This document shows, in pieces, positions 7,733 to 16,486 of a stretch of DNA of 34,726 bases (positions within the stretch are counted from its first letter, which is position 1; the number at the start of each line of letters is the position of its first letter). The stretch is from the NCBI GenBank assembly GCA_000990445.1, contig LBTJ01000012.1, positions 1 to 34,726 on the forward strand. Reading direction: 5' to 3'. Under the pieces are notes generated by a model. The model did not search any database, was not told the origin of the DNA, and saw only the letters and a list, made by a program, of their open reading frames with translations. Source of the stretch: Candidatus Roizmanbacteria bacterium GW2011_GWA2_37_7. Its GTDB lineage: Bacteria > Patescibacteriota > Microgenomatia > UBA1406 > GWC2-37-13. Both the position numbers and the translations under genes were made by a program.

Positions 7733-8017
7733 ATGTCACGATCAAATAAAAAAGGACCTTATATTGACGAAAAGCTACACAGTAAAGTGCTTGGGCAAAA
7801 AGAATCTGGTCAGAAGCTGCCTATCAAGACATGGGCCCGGGCGTGCCAAGTACATCCGGATTTTGTGGGTCACAGAATCGCTGTTCACAATGGCCGCAGA
7901 TTTATCGAAGTGTTTATTTCAGAGGCAATGGTTGGACATCGGCTTGGAGAGTTTTCACCAACCAGATCGTTTCGAGCTCATGGAAAAGTTACCAAGCGAA
8001 CAGCAGAAAAAACCTAA
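7733..8017 (+). CDS. rpsS: 30S ribosomal protein S19 (uS19), relocated
   Basis: S19 forms a heterodimer with S13 in the 30S head. The 94 residues show MSRSNKKGPYIDEKL at the N-terminus, the WARACQVHPDFVGHRIAVHNG core and GEFSPTRSFRAHGK near the end. Sequence and length are normal, but the position is not: the usual site is between rplB and rplV, where it is missing here. It is placed between rpsZ (3 nt) and rpsH (43 nt), apparently in the same transcript. Confidence 0.96.
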   Translation: MSRSNKKGPYIDEKLHSKVLGQKESGQKLPIKTWARACQVHPDFVGHRIAVHNGRRFIEVFISEAMVGHRLGEFSPTRSFRAHGKVTKRTAEKT

Positions 8018-8060
8018 AATTATTATCTATTTACCATTGAATATTTAATTCAAAAAACAT

Positions 8061-8441
8061 ATGTCAGTTATTGATCTTATTATACGAATAAAAAACGGAT
8101 ACATGGCTAAAATTGAGAACGTTGACTGCCCGTATTCAAAATACCGCGAAGCAGTACTTGTAAAACTAAAACAACTTGAGTATATCGATACCTTTGACAT
8201 AAGCGGTGACAAACAAAAAAAAATACATGTAAAATTACGGTATGAAGATGGAGTACGGGCTTTGACTGATATAAAGCTTTTTTCAACACCTGGAAAACGC
8301 ATGTATATCCCATATCGTAAGATCAAACGTGTAAAAGGTGGAATGGGACACGCATTGCTTTCATCATCCAAAGGAATTATAACCGGTGATCAAGCACGAA
8401 AAGAACGTATTGGTGGTGAGTTATTATTTTATATTTGGTAA
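8061..8441 (+). CDS. rpsH: 30S ribosomal protein S8 (uS8)
   Basis: S8 binds the central domain of 16S rRNA and in E. coli also regulates the spc operon. The 126-residue product has the MSVIDLIIRIKNG N-terminus, the STPGKRMYIPYRKI segment and the C-terminal LSSSKGIITGDQARKERIGGELLFYIW, where the SSSKGI(I)T motif contacts RNA. The length is normal for CPR bacteria. rplF starts 1 nt after the stop. Confidence 0.95.
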   Translation: MSVIDLIIRIKNGYMAKIENVDCPYSKYREAVLVKLKQLEYIDTFDISGDKQKKIHVKLRYEDGVRALTDIKLFSTPGKRMYIPYRKIKRVKGGMGHALLSSSKGIITGDQARKERIGGELLFYIW

Positions 8442-8442
8442 G

Positions 8443-8985
8443 ATGTCAAAAATTGGTCAAAAAATTATTATCGTTCCCGCATCCGTGCATGTTGAGATAC
8501 AGGATAAAACTATTGTTGTGAAAGGTTCAAAAGGAACAATATCTTTTACATTGCCACGATTCCTAAGCGTCACCCAAACCGCGGGAAGCCTTTTAGTTGA
8601 GCGAAAAGGAGATACAAAAATCCAGAAATCATCACATGGACTTTTTAGGAGTTTGATAGCCAATGCAGTTTCTGGAGTCGAAACCGTGTGGTCAAAGAGA
8701 CTTGAAGTTATTGGAACAGGATTCAATGTCAAAAAGCAGGAAAAAGGAATTGTACTGAAGCTTGGTCTGTCGCATCTTGTTGTGTTTTCTCCTCCAGATG
8801 AAATTCAACTGGCAACAGAAGAAAACAATATTATTATTGTTTCTGGCGTAGATAAACAAAAAGTTGGTGAAGTCGCCCAACAAATCAAATCAATAAAAAA
8901 GCCGGATATTTACAAAGGAAAAGGAATTCGGTACGAAGGAGAGCATATAAAACTGAAACCCGGTAAAAAAGCAAAAACAGCATAA
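8443..8985 (+). CDS. rplF: 50S ribosomal protein L6 (uL6)
   Basis: L6 sits near the GTPase-associated region. I start at 8443 (MSKIGQKIIIVP), matching the family N-terminus; the frame is open back to 8386 but that part overlaps rpsH. The 180 residues have the two-repeat L6 architecture, with the C-terminal IKKPDIYKGKGIRYEGE(H)IKLKPGKKAK signature (usually KPPEPYKGKGIRY). Confidence 0.95.
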   Translation: MSKIGQKIIIVPASVHVEIQDKTIVVKGSKGTISFTLPRFLSVTQTAGSLLVERKGDTKIQKSSHGLFRSLIANAVSGVETVWSKRLEVIGTGFNVKKQEKGIVLKLGLSHLVVFSPPDEIQLATEENNIIIVSGVDKQKVGEVAQQIKSIKKPDIYKGKGIRYEGEHIKLKPGKKAKTA

Positions 8986-9015
8986 AAAGCAGTTTATTAC
9001 ATAAAAATAATACAT

Positions 9016-9369
9016 ATGGTAAATAAAACACGAGTACGACAGGCACGACGCAAAAAACGTGTGAGCGCGAACATTCATGGAACCAAAGAACGTCCGCGCG
9101 TATCTGTATTCCGATCCAATCGGTATATTTATGCTCAGGCAATCGATGATACATCTGCTAAGACTTTAGTGTATGCGAGTAGTCTTGGATTGAAACAAAA
9201 ATCAAAAGCCATGAAAACCGCGCAAGCAGCACAAGTAGGAATGGACCTTGCAGATGCTTTGAAAAAAAAGAAAATTACAACAGTCGTGTTTGACCGAAGC
9301 AGGTTTTCATATGCAGGACGCGTTAAAGCACTGGCTGAGGGATTGCGCAAAGGCGGGATAATAGTTTAA
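9016..9369 (+). CDS. rplR: 50S ribosomal protein L18 (uL18)
   Basis: L18 binds 5S rRNA together with L5. The 117 residues include the basic N-terminus RQARRKKRVSANIHGTKERPRVSVFRS, SNRYIYAQAIDD, and the C-terminal VVFDRSRFSYAGRVKALAEGLRKGGI. The length is normal. rpsE begins 7 nt downstream. Confidence 0.95.
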   Translation: MVNKTRVRQARRKKRVSANIHGTKERPRVSVFRSNRYIYAQAIDDTSAKTLVYASSLGLKQKSKAMKTAQAAQVGMDLADALKKKKITTVVFDRSRFSYAGRVKALAEGLRKGGIIV

Positions 9370-9376
9370 TATATAT

Positions 9377-9787
9377 ATGATAAAACGAAGACAAAAATCA
9401 CATGAAGATAAACAGTTTGACGAGCGGGTGTTGCATATCCGCAGAGTTTCAAAAAAGACAACAGGAGGAAATTATGTGTCATTTTCCGCACTTGTTGCAG
9501 TGGGTGATGGAAAAGGGAATGTCGGGATTGGTATTGGACGTGGACTACTCAAGCCGGCACCTCCCGGGACTGGATTGAAACTTGGAGGAGTGGTTCGGGT
9601 GATTCTTGATATTGCAGGTGTAAGCAATGCATCGGGAAAAATTATTGGTACTCGAAACCAGATCACCAATGCGTATGCAGTAATCGAAGCAATCAAAAAA
9701 TTAAAGCCACGCATGATTGAAGAAAAGATTGTACGAGCAGTAAAAAAAATACGAAAACCAAAAACATCAACAAAGAAACAATCGTAA
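9377..9787 (+). CDS. rpsE: 30S ribosomal protein S5 (uS5) lacking about 40 internal residues
   Basis: S5 takes part in decoding accuracy and 16S folding. The 136 residues begin with a typical N-terminal domain (RRVSKKTTGGNYVSFSALVAVGDGKGNVGIGIGRG, 22-56) and then pass directly to LLKPAPPGTGLKLGGVVRVILDIAGV (57-82). In the family about 40 residues lie between these blocks: the KA.EVP.AI.KA helix, the ..I.V strand and the TIPHEV..K segment. The join is in frame, near 9545. The C-terminal domain is otherwise complete. The ATG is 7 nt after rplR. Either a real shortened S5 or an assembly deletion. Confidence 0.93.
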   Translation: MIKRRQKSHEDKQFDERVLHIRRVSKKTTGGNYVSFSALVAVGDGKGNVGIGIGRGLLKPAPPGTGLKLGGVVRVILDIAGVSNASGKIIGTRNQITNAYAVIEAIKKLKPRMIEEKIVRAVKKIRKPKTSTKKQS

Positions 9788-9811
9788 AACATGTTACTAT
9801 AATACATACAA

Positions 9812-10255
9812 ATGAATACTCTATCTCATCTCACAAAAACAGCACAAAAGCAAAAAAAGCGGCTTGGCCGTGGTTTGGGTTCTGGAAGGGGATCAAAGTC
9901 AGGACGCGGCACTACACGCCATCAAACTGCACGAGAAGATATCCCGCTTCATTTTGAAGGAGGACAGAACCGTATGGTCAAGCGATTTCCCCTATTGCGA
10001 GGCAAAGCCCGAAATAAAGCAGTAGCTCCAAAGCCAGTTTTGATTTCTCTTACTCAACTGAATACTTTCAAAAAGGGTGAGGTAGTGAATTTAGCATCAT
10101 TACTAGAAAAGGGAATGATCAGAGAAAAAGAAGGAAAACGTGGAGTAAAAATTGTTGCAAATGGTGTGCTTAAAATAGCGCTAAACGTTGAGTTACCAGT
10201 TTCTCAATCTGCACAAAAACACATAGAGAATGCCGGGGGAACAATTTCGTCATGA
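9812..10255 (+). CDS. rplO: 50S ribosomal protein L15 (uL15)
   Basis: L15 is a late assembly protein of the 50S subunit. The 147 residues have the glycine-rich N-terminus [24 protein letters not shown] and the RFPLLRG... core. It follows rpsE after only 24 nt, so the rpmD (uL30) gene found here in most bacteria is absent; loss of uL30 is a known CPR trait. Its stop overlaps the secY start (ATGA). Confidence 0.95.
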   Translation: MNTLSHLTKTAQKQKKRLGRGLGSGRGSKSGRGTTRHQTAREDIPLHFEGGQNRMVKRFPLLRGKARNKAVAPKPVLISLTQLNTFKKGEVVNLASLLEKGMIREKEGKRGVKIVANGVLKIALNVELPVSQSAQKHIENAGGTISS

Positions 10256-11541
10256 AAGATATTTCTACTAAGTTCAGCTTGCTTATTCATGATCCAGCTC
10301 TTCGTCTTAAGACGCTTGTGACATTTGGTATAATTCTTATTTTTCGAATATTTGCATATCTTCCTGTTCCGGCAATTGATTTAGAAAGACTGCGAGCACT
10401 ATTTGCCCAAAGCCAGTTTTTGTCCTTACTCGATATTTTTTCAGGCGGAACATTGATCAATTTTTCTGTGATGGCGCTTGGTTTAACACCTTATATCAAT
10501 GCTTCAATTATCATACAACTTGTCACTATGGTGATTCCGCAGCTTGAGGCATTGGCCAAAGAAGGCGAGTATGGAAGGTTTAAAATCAATCAATATACAC
10601 GCTTTCTCACTATTCCGCTGACGTTGATCCAGGCTGTTGGTATATACGTACTACTTCGCAATCAAAATATCATCGACACTTTAAGTCCGATCGAGTTCTT
10701 TTCTTTTGTGGTCACGCTTCTTGCAGGAACATTCATCATCATGTGGTTTGGCGAGCTTATTAGTGAGTTTGGGGTTGGCAACGGTATATCAATTTTGATT
10801 TTTGCAGGAATTGTAGGACGTATCCCGGTCATACTTGGACAAACCATTACAACTTTCAATCAAGAGATCGCACTGAATATTCTGATTTTTTTGGCAATAT
10901 CCCTGCTTGTGATTGCGGCTGTCGTATTTATCAATGAGGCGGTACGAAAAATACCGGTCTACTATGCCCGAAGAATCAAAGGAAACCGGATGTATCAGGC
11001 AGCGAACAATTATTTGCCGCTTAAACTCAATCAGGCAGGAGTGATTCCTATTATATTTGCGGTTTCATTTGTTCTTTTTCCTCAAATAATTGGAAATTTT
11101 TTACAGTATGCTCCAAATGATTTTCTTGCGGGTATTGGACGATTTTTAGCGGTATCATTTCAACCATCAGGATTTTTATATAATTTTATTTATTTTTTTC
11201 TTGTTGTTGCGTTTACCTTTTTTTATACTGTCATTGTATTTAATCCGCAAAAAATCTCAGAAGATATCCAAAAACATGGGGGATTTGTGCCTGGTATTCG
11301 CCCTGGTTCAGCAACAAAAAAATACTTGCAAAACGTAGTATATAAAATTACGACGTTTGGGGCATTATTTTTAGGCGCTATTGCTATTTTACCAGCGCTC
11401 ATCTCCGGGTTTACCGGACTTAGCAATCTTGTAATCGGAGGAACAGGAATACTTATTGTCGTGTCAGTAGTTCTTGAAACATTCAAGACAATCGATGCAC
11501 AGCTTGTGATGAAGAACTATGATCGTTTTACGATGTCATAA
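10252..11541 (+). CDS. secY: Protein translocase subunit SecY
   Basis: SecY is the channel of the Sec translocon in the cytoplasmic membrane. The 429-residue product has ten predicted hydrophobic segments. Typical motifs are the plug-side [26 protein letters not shown], the ...[16 protein letters not shown] loop, the arginine-rich cytoplasmic loop [11 protein letters not shown]-like ([16 protein letters not shown]), and the late loop [17 protein letters not shown]. The ATG overlaps the rplO stop. The following genes rpmG, adk and map keep the usual secY-adk-map order with rpmG inserted. Confidence 0.97.
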   Translation: MKDISTKFSLLIHDPALRLKTLVTFGIILIFRIFAYLPVPAIDLERLRALFAQSQFLSLLDIFSGGTLINFSVMALGLTPYINASIIIQLVTMVIPQLEALAKEGEYGRFKINQYTRFLTIPLTLIQAVGIYVLLRNQNIIDTLSPIEFFSFVVTLLAGTFIIMWFGELISEFGVGNGISILIFAGIVGRIPVILGQTITTFNQEIALNILIFLAISLLVIAAVVFINEAVRKIPVYYARRIKGNRMYQAANNYLPLKLNQAGVIPIIFAVSFVLFPQIIGNFLQYAPNDFLAGIGRFLAVSFQPSGFLYNFIYFFLVVAFTFFYTVIVFNPQKISEDIQKHGGFVPGIRPGSATKKYLQNVVYKITTFGALFLGAIAILPALISGFTGLSNLVIGGTGILIVVSVVLETFKTIDAQLVMKNYDRFTMS

Positions 11542-11590
11542 GAGTATCCTGATATAAGTGATATTTTATTATTAGTAATTGAGTCGATAT

Positions 11591-11764
11591 ATGGCAAAAA
11601 AATCAACCAGAATGCTAGTGAGTCTTGTCTGTAAAGAATGCAAACAGCAAAACTATATAACAGAAAAAAGCAAGCTGAACTCCGAGAGTGCTTTAGTATT
11701 AAATAAATACTGTAAGAAATGTAAAAAACAAACGCAGCACAAAGAGAGCAAAAAGCTTGACTAA
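11591..11764 (+). CDS. rpmG: 50S ribosomal protein L33 (bL33)
   Basis: A 57-residue basic protein with the L33 zinc-ribbon: C14/C17 and C41/C44. The N-terminal MAKKSTRMLVSLVCKECKQQNYITEKSK matches the family. I choose the ATG at 11591 over the one at 11579, because L33 begins MAK.. and the extra four residues are not conserved. L33 lies near the E site. Its place between secY and adk is not the classical one (often near rpmB or secE). Confidence 0.88.
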   Translation: MAKKSTRMLVSLVCKECKQQNYITEKSKLNSESALVLNKYCKKCKKQTQHKESKKLD

Positions 11765-11787
11765 ATTAATATAACACCGATAATTTT

Positions 11788-12915
11788 ATGAAACTTGTAC
11801 TTATAGGTATACAGGGATCGGGAAAATCAACACAGGGCAACTTACTATCAAAGTATCTGAAGATACCCTATCTATCAACAGGACATATTTTCCGAAGTAT
11901 TGCAAAAGAAAAAACAAAACTTGGAAAGCAGGTAAAGGTGCTTATGTCCTCAGGGTTGCTTATTCCAGATGATCTAACAATTGAGATTGTGAATAGTTAT
12001 CTTTCACGTCCTGAGTACCAAAACGGGTATATTCTTGACGGTTTCCCACGCACCTTAACACAGGCAAAAAAGTACAAAAACAATGTCGACAAAGTTATTT
12101 ATATCGAGATACCTGATAAAGAAGCTTTATGGCGTATTGCATATCGCAATGAGGAGCGCAATGACAATACAGTCAAGGCAGTTCTCAAACGAATTGAGTT
12201 GTTTCATGCGCACACAAACGATGTGATCGAATATTATGATAATGAAAAAAAACTGGTAACGATAGATGGAACAAAATCAATTGAAGAAGTAAATAGAGAA
12301 ATTCTTAAAAGTCTCGGAAAACAGCTTTTGAGAAACCATATCGCAGCATGGGAACAGAAAAAAAAGTCGATTATTGCAATTGTTGGTATGTCAGGATCAG
12401 GAAAAACTGTTGCAACGCAGTATTTTAAAAAAATGGGCGTACCGGTTGTTTCATTTAGTAATGTCATCAATGACTATGTTGATACGAAAAAATTCAAACA
12501 TACAGAGCAGATTCACCACAAACTTCGGATGAAGTTCCGAAAAAAATACGGAATGAAAGCAATGGCATATCTCAACAAAGAAGCCGTTACAAAGGCTCTT
12601 GAAAAGAGTAATATACTGTTGATAGAAGGCTTATATTCGTGGGAAGAGTACGTTTATTTGCTGAAGCATTTTCAAGAGGTAAATATCTATTTGTTGGCGC
12701 TTTTTACTGATAAATCATTGCGATACAAGCGTTTGGCAGATCGAAAATATCGATCTGAGCTTGCAGTTGGAAAAGAGCGCGATATTCATGAACTCACCGA
12801 TTTGAATAAAGGACCTGCTATTGCATACGCTGATTTTCTCATCAAGAATAATTTTTCAAAAGAAGATATGTATAACAAACTAGACGAGGTATACCGACAG
12901 ATATATTTTGCCTAA
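11788..12915 (+). CDS. adk: Adenylate kinase fused to a second P-loop kinase-like domain
   Basis: Residues 1-178 are an adenylate kinase (ATP + AMP to 2 ADP): P-loop GIQGSGKS (7-14), the LSTGHIFR AMP site and DGFPRT (84-89). The lid is short, and the usual R.DDN appears as ERNDN (123-127). A linker leads to a second P-loop, GMSGSGKT (200-207). This 175-residue domain has LLIEGLYSWEEY and a C-terminal RSELAVGKERDIHEL...GPAIAYADFLIKNN, resembling the archaeal UPF0200 / dephospho-CoA-kinase-like family. At 375 residues it is nearly double the normal Adk. Its place between secY/rpmG and map supports the adk call. Substrate of the second domain is unknown. Confidence 0.85.
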   Translation: MKLVLIGIQGSGKSTQGNLLSKYLKIPYLSTGHIFRSIAKEKTKLGKQVKVLMSSGLLIPDDLTIEIVNSYLSRPEYQNGYILDGFPRTLTQAKKYKNNVDKVIYIEIPDKEALWRIAYRNEERNDNTVKAVLKRIELFHAHTNDVIEYYDNEKKLVTIDGTKSIEEVNREILKSLGKQLLRNHIAAWEQKKKSIIAIVGMSGSGKTVATQYFKKMGVPVVSFSNVINDYVDTKKFKHTEQIHHKLRMKFRKKYGMKAMAYLNKEAVTKALEKSNILLIEGLYSWEEYVYLLKHFQEVNIYLLALFTDKSLRYKRLADRKYRSELAVGKERDIHELTDLNKGPAIAYADFLIKNNFSKEDMYNKLDEVYRQIYFA

Positions 12916-12920
12916 AAGAC

Positions 12921-13679
12921 ATGATACATCTCAAAACTAAACAAGAGATCGGCCGGATGAAAGAGGGAGGAGCAATTGTACGAGATGTTGTTGAAAAGCT
13001 TCTTGGGACAGTAGAACCAGGAATAACCACATATCAGATCGATAGATTAGCTGAAGAAATGATACGAGCACGAGGAGCCGCGCCATCTTTTCAAAAAGTC
13101 AACGGGTATAGATGGACAACATGTTTGCCGATAAATGAGCAAGCAGTGCACACGCCTCCATCAGCCACGAAACTAAAACGCGGTGATGTCCTGACAATAG
13201 ATATTGGTGTATATCACCAAGGACTTCATACGGATTTTGCAACAACTGTTGTTGTCGGAGGAGAGGGATCAGCTGACAAAAAAACAAACGCATTTTTACA
13301 AAAAGGAAAAGATACACTAGAACAGGCAATAGCAAAGGTTCAGCCATGGAAGCATCTTGGAGAAGTATCTGGGTTTATTGAACATGAAATTACCGCATCA
13401 GGTTATTTTATCTTAAAAGAACTAACCGGGCATGGAATTGGAAAAGAGTTGCATGAAGATCCATATGTTCTAAACTATCTGGATAAACCAGTTGAGAAAA
13501 CATACAAGATACAACCTGGACTTACCATTGCAATTGAGATCATATATTCGATGGGTACGACACATATTGCATATGAACCAAATATTGAATGGTCAATTAT
13601 CACAAAAGATAGAAGTTTATCTGCATGCTTTGAACGAAGTATTGCTGTGGGAGAAGAAGAAACCTTCATTTTAACGTAA
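12921..13679 (+). CDS. map: Methionine aminopeptidase type I
   Basis: It removes the initiator methionine from nascent proteins. The 252 residues carry all metal ligands of the pita-bread fold at the positions seen in E. coli MAP: D94, D105, H171, E206 and E238, plus the catalytic H77. The motif around H77 is NEQAVHTPP instead of NE.V.HGIP, and the last motif is CFERS rather than FEHT. It starts 5 nt after the adk fusion. Confidence 0.96.
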   Translation: MIHLKTKQEIGRMKEGGAIVRDVVEKLLGTVEPGITTYQIDRLAEEMIRARGAAPSFQKVNGYRWTTCLPINEQAVHTPPSATKLKRGDVLTIDIGVYHQGLHTDFATTVVVGGEGSADKKTNAFLQKGKDTLEQAIAKVQPWKHLGEVSGFIEHEITASGYFILKELTGHGIGKELHEDPYVLNYLDKPVEKTYKIQPGLTIAIEIIYSMGTTHIAYEPNIEWSIITKDRSLSACFERSIAVGEEETFILT

Positions 13680-13693
13680 CTTTGTGATAAAAT
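13665..13693 (+). promoter_or_regulatory. Possible infA promoter
   Basis: TTCATT (13665-13670) and TAAAAT (13688-13693) are 17 bp apart. The -10 element is 10 nt before the infA ATG, so the transcript would have almost no leader. The -35 is poor; the call is tentative. Confidence 0.3.
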
Positions 13694-13703
13694 ATATCTT
13701 TCT

Positions 13704-13925
13704 ATGAAAAATAATGTTACGACAATTGAAGGAGAGGTTATTGAAAACCTTCCAAATACTTTATTTAAGATTCATCTTGATGAGTCTGAAAAGATAATAA
13801 TCGGTTATCTGTCAGGTAAAATGAGAAAACACTATATTAAGATTTTACCAGGTGATCGTGTGAAGGTCGAAATGACTCCATATGATCTTGACCGGGGACG
13901 AATTGTGTATAGGAAGTCATCGTAA
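13704..13925 (+). CDS. infA: Translation initiation factor IF-1
   Basis: IF-1 binds the 30S A site during initiation. The 73-residue OB-fold protein has [17 protein letters not shown], the [26 protein letters not shown] core and GRIVYR, all diagnostic. The order map-infA-rpmJ-rpsM is the classical one. There is no Shine-Dalgarno sequence; a -10-like hexamer lies 10 nt upstream of the ATG. Confidence 0.96.
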   Translation: MKNNVTTIEGEVIENLPNTLFKIHLDESEKIIIGYLSGKMRKHYIKILPGDRVKVEMTPYDLDRGRIVYRKSS

Positions 13926-13929
13926 TAAT

Positions 13930-14046
13930 ATGCATGTAAAATCAGCTGTTAAAAAAATGTGTACGGGATGTAAACTGGTAGTGCGCAAAGGCGTACTGTT
14001 TGTAATTTGTAAACGAAATCCAAAACACAAACAAAGACAGGGCTAA
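13930..14046 (+). CDS. rpmJ: 50S ribosomal protein L36 (bL36)
   Basis: A 38-codon gene between infA and rpsM, the standard L36 place. The product [20 protein letters not shown]... ends in NPKHKQRQG, the conserved L36 C-terminus. The zinc ligands are C11, C14, C27 and H33. Compared with the usual [11 protein letters not shown] there is one extra arginine ([12 protein letters not shown]). It starts 4 nt after infA. Confidence 0.95.
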   Translation: MHVKSAVKKMCTGCKLVVRKGVLFVICKRNPKHKQRQG

Positions 14047-14082
14047 AAACATTATTTTAATTATTTAAGATATTTTCATATT

Positions 14083-14499
14083 ATGTCACGTTTAATGGGA
14101 GTCAACCTTCCGGACAATAAAAGGATTGATTATGCACTGACCTTGATCTTTGGGATTGGCTGGTCAAGATCAGTGAAAATTTTAAAACAAAGTAACATTG
14201 ATGCAGCTCTCAGAGTCAAAGATATTTCAGAAGATCAACTGAAGAAACTGAATTCGTGCATAGACACAAACTATAAGGTTGAAGGACCACTTCGAGAAGA
14301 GCGAAACGAGAACATAAAACGTCTTCGAGAAATCGGATCATATAGAGGAATGAGGCATGGACTCGGACTGCCAACCCGTGGCCAAAGAACACGATCAAAT
14401 GCCCGAACAAAGCGTGGTAAACGACGAACAGTCGGAGCACTGTCAAAAGAAGCATGGTCAAAAACAGGACAACCTGAGTCAAGTACTACTGATAAATAA
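14083..14499 (+). CDS. rpsM: 30S ribosomal protein S13 (uS13)
   Basis: S13 forms bridges between the 30S head and the 50S subunit and pairs with S19. The 138 residues include GVNLPDNKRIDYALTLIFGIGWSRS (helix-hairpin-helix), GSYRGMRHGLGLPTRGQRTRSNARTKRGKR and a C-terminal tail of about 20 residues (ending SSTTDK) that is longer and less basic than usual. rpsK starts 2 nt after the stop. Confidence 0.95.
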   Translation: MSRLMGVNLPDNKRIDYALTLIFGIGWSRSVKILKQSNIDAALRVKDISEDQLKKLNSCIDTNYKVEGPLREERNENIKRLREIGSYRGMRHGLGLPTRGQRTRSNARTKRGKRRTVGALSKEAWSKTGQPESSTTDK

Positions 14500-14501
14500 C
14501 T

Positions 14502-14894
14502 ATGGCACCAACAAAATCAACAAACAAACCAAAAACAATGCGAATTGTTGCATCAGGTCGTATTTATGTGACAGCAACATTTAATAATACTCTCGTGACT
14601 GTGACTGATGAGAAAGGCAATACCATTGTTCTTAGTTCATGTGGCATGCATGGTTTTACCGGTACCAGGAAATCAACACCGTACGCAGGAACAGTAACCA
14701 CAGAAGCTGCGATATCAAAAGCTACTGAACAGCATGGTCTTCGAAAAGTAGATATTTTTATTAAAGGAATCGGACCTGGTCGTGAGGCATCTCTTCGAGC
14801 CATTCGTGCTTCAAACTTGGACGTTGGGAAAATCGTTGATATGACACCAATCCCTCACAACGGAGTTCGACCACCGAAAGTCCGAAGAGTTTAA
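14502..14894 (+). CDS. rpsK: 30S ribosomal protein S11 (uS11)
   Basis: S11 shapes the mRNA exit platform. The 130 residues have GRIYVTATFNNTLVTVTDEKGN, GFTGTRKSTPYA, the GPGREASLRAIRAS segment and the C-terminal DMTPIPHNGVRPPKVRRV. Length and motifs are normal. Confidence 0.96.
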   Translation: MAPTKSTNKPKTMRIVASGRIYVTATFNNTLVTVTDEKGNTIVLSSCGMHGFTGTRKSTPYAGTVTTEAAISKATEQHGLRKVDIFIKGIGPGREASLRAIRASNLDVGKIVDMTPIPHNGVRPPKVRRV

Positions 14895-14917
14895 TATTTG
14901 AAAATTACGAAATATTC

Positions 14918-15538
14918 ATGAGATATACGGGACCAAAAAACAAAATAGCAAGAAGACAAGCAACCGATCTTGGATTAAAGACTGCAGGAAGCAAATCTCA
15001 TGCGTCGCTTTTGAAAAAAATGAATATCAGGCCCGGTCAGCATGGTACTCGATATCGGAGAAAAGAATCTGAACATGCGCGGCAGCTTATAGAAAAACAA
15101 AAGCTAAGATATTTGTTTGGCCTCACAGAATCTCAACTCAAAAAATATTTCACTATAGCATCAAGAAAAAAGGGGAATACAGCTATATATTTAGGGGAGC
15201 TTCTTGAACGACGACTTGATAATATTCTGTATCGCCTTGGATTTACACCGACACGAGCAGCTGCCCGACAGCTTGTCACGCACGGGCATATAGCAGTGAA
15301 TGACAAGAAAATAAACATTCCATCGTACCTTATGAAAAACAATGAGAAAATTTCATTTTTAACAAAGAAAACAAAAGAAATTCCCTATATCCAGATTTTT
15401 TGCGAAACAAGCGATGTAATTGTTCCAGTATGGCTTGAAGCAAAAAAAGACTCAGGATTACTTACTCAGACACCCGATAACACTCTTATTCAACAGCAAG
15501 TGAATTTGCGATTAGTCATCGAGTTTTATTCACGGTAA
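14918..15538 (+). CDS. rpsD: 30S ribosomal protein S4 (uS4)
   Basis: S4 nucleates 16S 5'-domain assembly. The 206 residues begin MRYTGPKNKIARRQ and show RPGQHGTRYRRKESEHARQL, RRLDNILYRLGFTPTRAAARQLVTHGHIAVN (S4 RNA-binding domain) and the C-terminal VNLRLVIEFYSR. There are no zinc cysteines in the N-terminus, so this is the C- form. Confidence 0.96.
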   Translation: MRYTGPKNKIARRQATDLGLKTAGSKSHASLLKKMNIRPGQHGTRYRRKESEHARQLIEKQKLRYLFGLTESQLKKYFTIASRKKGNTAIYLGELLERRLDNILYRLGFTPTRAAARQLVTHGHIAVNDKKINIPSYLMKNNEKISFLTKKTKEIPYIQIFCETSDVIVPVWLEAKKDSGLLTQTPDNTLIQQQVNLRLVIEFYSR

Positions 15539-15562
15539 TTATTTAATAATTGTATTTTTTTT

Positions 15563-16477
15563 ATGATAGAACCAATGTTTACAGTCAAAATAGAGGAACA
15601 GTCAAAAACATACGGCAAATTTTTATACGAGCCGTTTAATACGAGTTTTGGGCATAGTGTCGGCAATGCAGTTCGAAGAACTTTATTGTCATCTCTGCCA
15701 GGGTATGCAGTGGCATATGTCAAGTTTGCCGATGCAGCTCATTTGTTTACAACAATTAGCGGAGTAAAAGAATCAGTTCTTGACATCATGTTGAATCTGA
15801 AATTGGTTCGATTTAAAAGTACGGACAAAGGACCATTTGAAATGAGACTCTCTGCAAAAGGTCAAAAAAAAGTATATGCAAAAGATCTTGAGGGTGAGAT
15901 TGAAGTAGTAAATAAAGATCTGTATCTTGGTGAAATAACAGACAGCAAAGGAAAACTTGATGTTGAAATCATTGTTGAAAAAGGATATGGGTACCAAGCC
16001 TCAGAAGATAAAGAAGAGAAAACGGGATATATTGCAATCGATTCTTCTTACTCACCAATTAGCAGGGTAAACTTTACTGTTTCGGAAGCACGTGTAGGAC
16101 GGAAAAGTGATTTTGAACAAATGCTACTTGAAGTAACCACGGATGGAAGTATCACACCTGAAGAGTCGATAAAAACAGCAGCTGCGATCCTTTCCAAGCA
16201 TTTTGCGGTCATTGTTGAAGGCAAAAAATTTGTTGAAAATGATGGAGATTCGAAAGAATCTGAAGATAAAATAAATGCAAAAGTATATGAAACAATTATT
16301 GATGAATTGAATCTTCCTTCCCGAGTTATTAATGCATTGCTTCGTGAGAATATCGAGACTGTTGCAAACCTTATAGAAAGAGGAAGAAATGAACTTACGA
16401 ATTTGAAAGGTGTTGGAAAAAAATCAATAGATCTTATTGACGAGGAACTAAGAAAAATGGAAGTAGAGTTGAAGTAA
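15563..16477 (+). CDS. rpoA: RNA polymerase subunit alpha
   Basis: The alpha dimer nucleates RNA polymerase assembly, and its C-terminal domain contacts activators and UP elements. In 304 residues the NTD shows EPFNTSFGHSVGNAVRRTLLSSLPGYAV, and the CTD, after an acidic linker near 225-235, shows IDELNLPSRVINALLRENIETVANLIERGRNELTNLKGVGKKS. The order rpsD-rpoA-rplQ is standard. The start is preceded by an AT-rich stretch with no Shine-Dalgarno sequence. Confidence 0.97.
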   Translation: MIEPMFTVKIEEQSKTYGKFLYEPFNTSFGHSVGNAVRRTLLSSLPGYAVAYVKFADAAHLFTTISGVKESVLDIMLNLKLVRFKSTDKGPFEMRLSAKGQKKVYAKDLEGEIEVVNKDLYLGEITDSKGKLDVEIIVEKGYGYQASEDKEEKTGYIAIDSSYSPISRVNFTVSEARVGRKSDFEQMLLEVTTDGSITPEESIKTAAAILSKHFAVIVEGKKFVENDGDSKESEDKINAKVYETIIDELNLPSRVINALLRENIETVANLIERGRNELTNLKGVGKKSIDLIDEELRKMEVELK

Positions 16478-16486
16478 TATAATATC

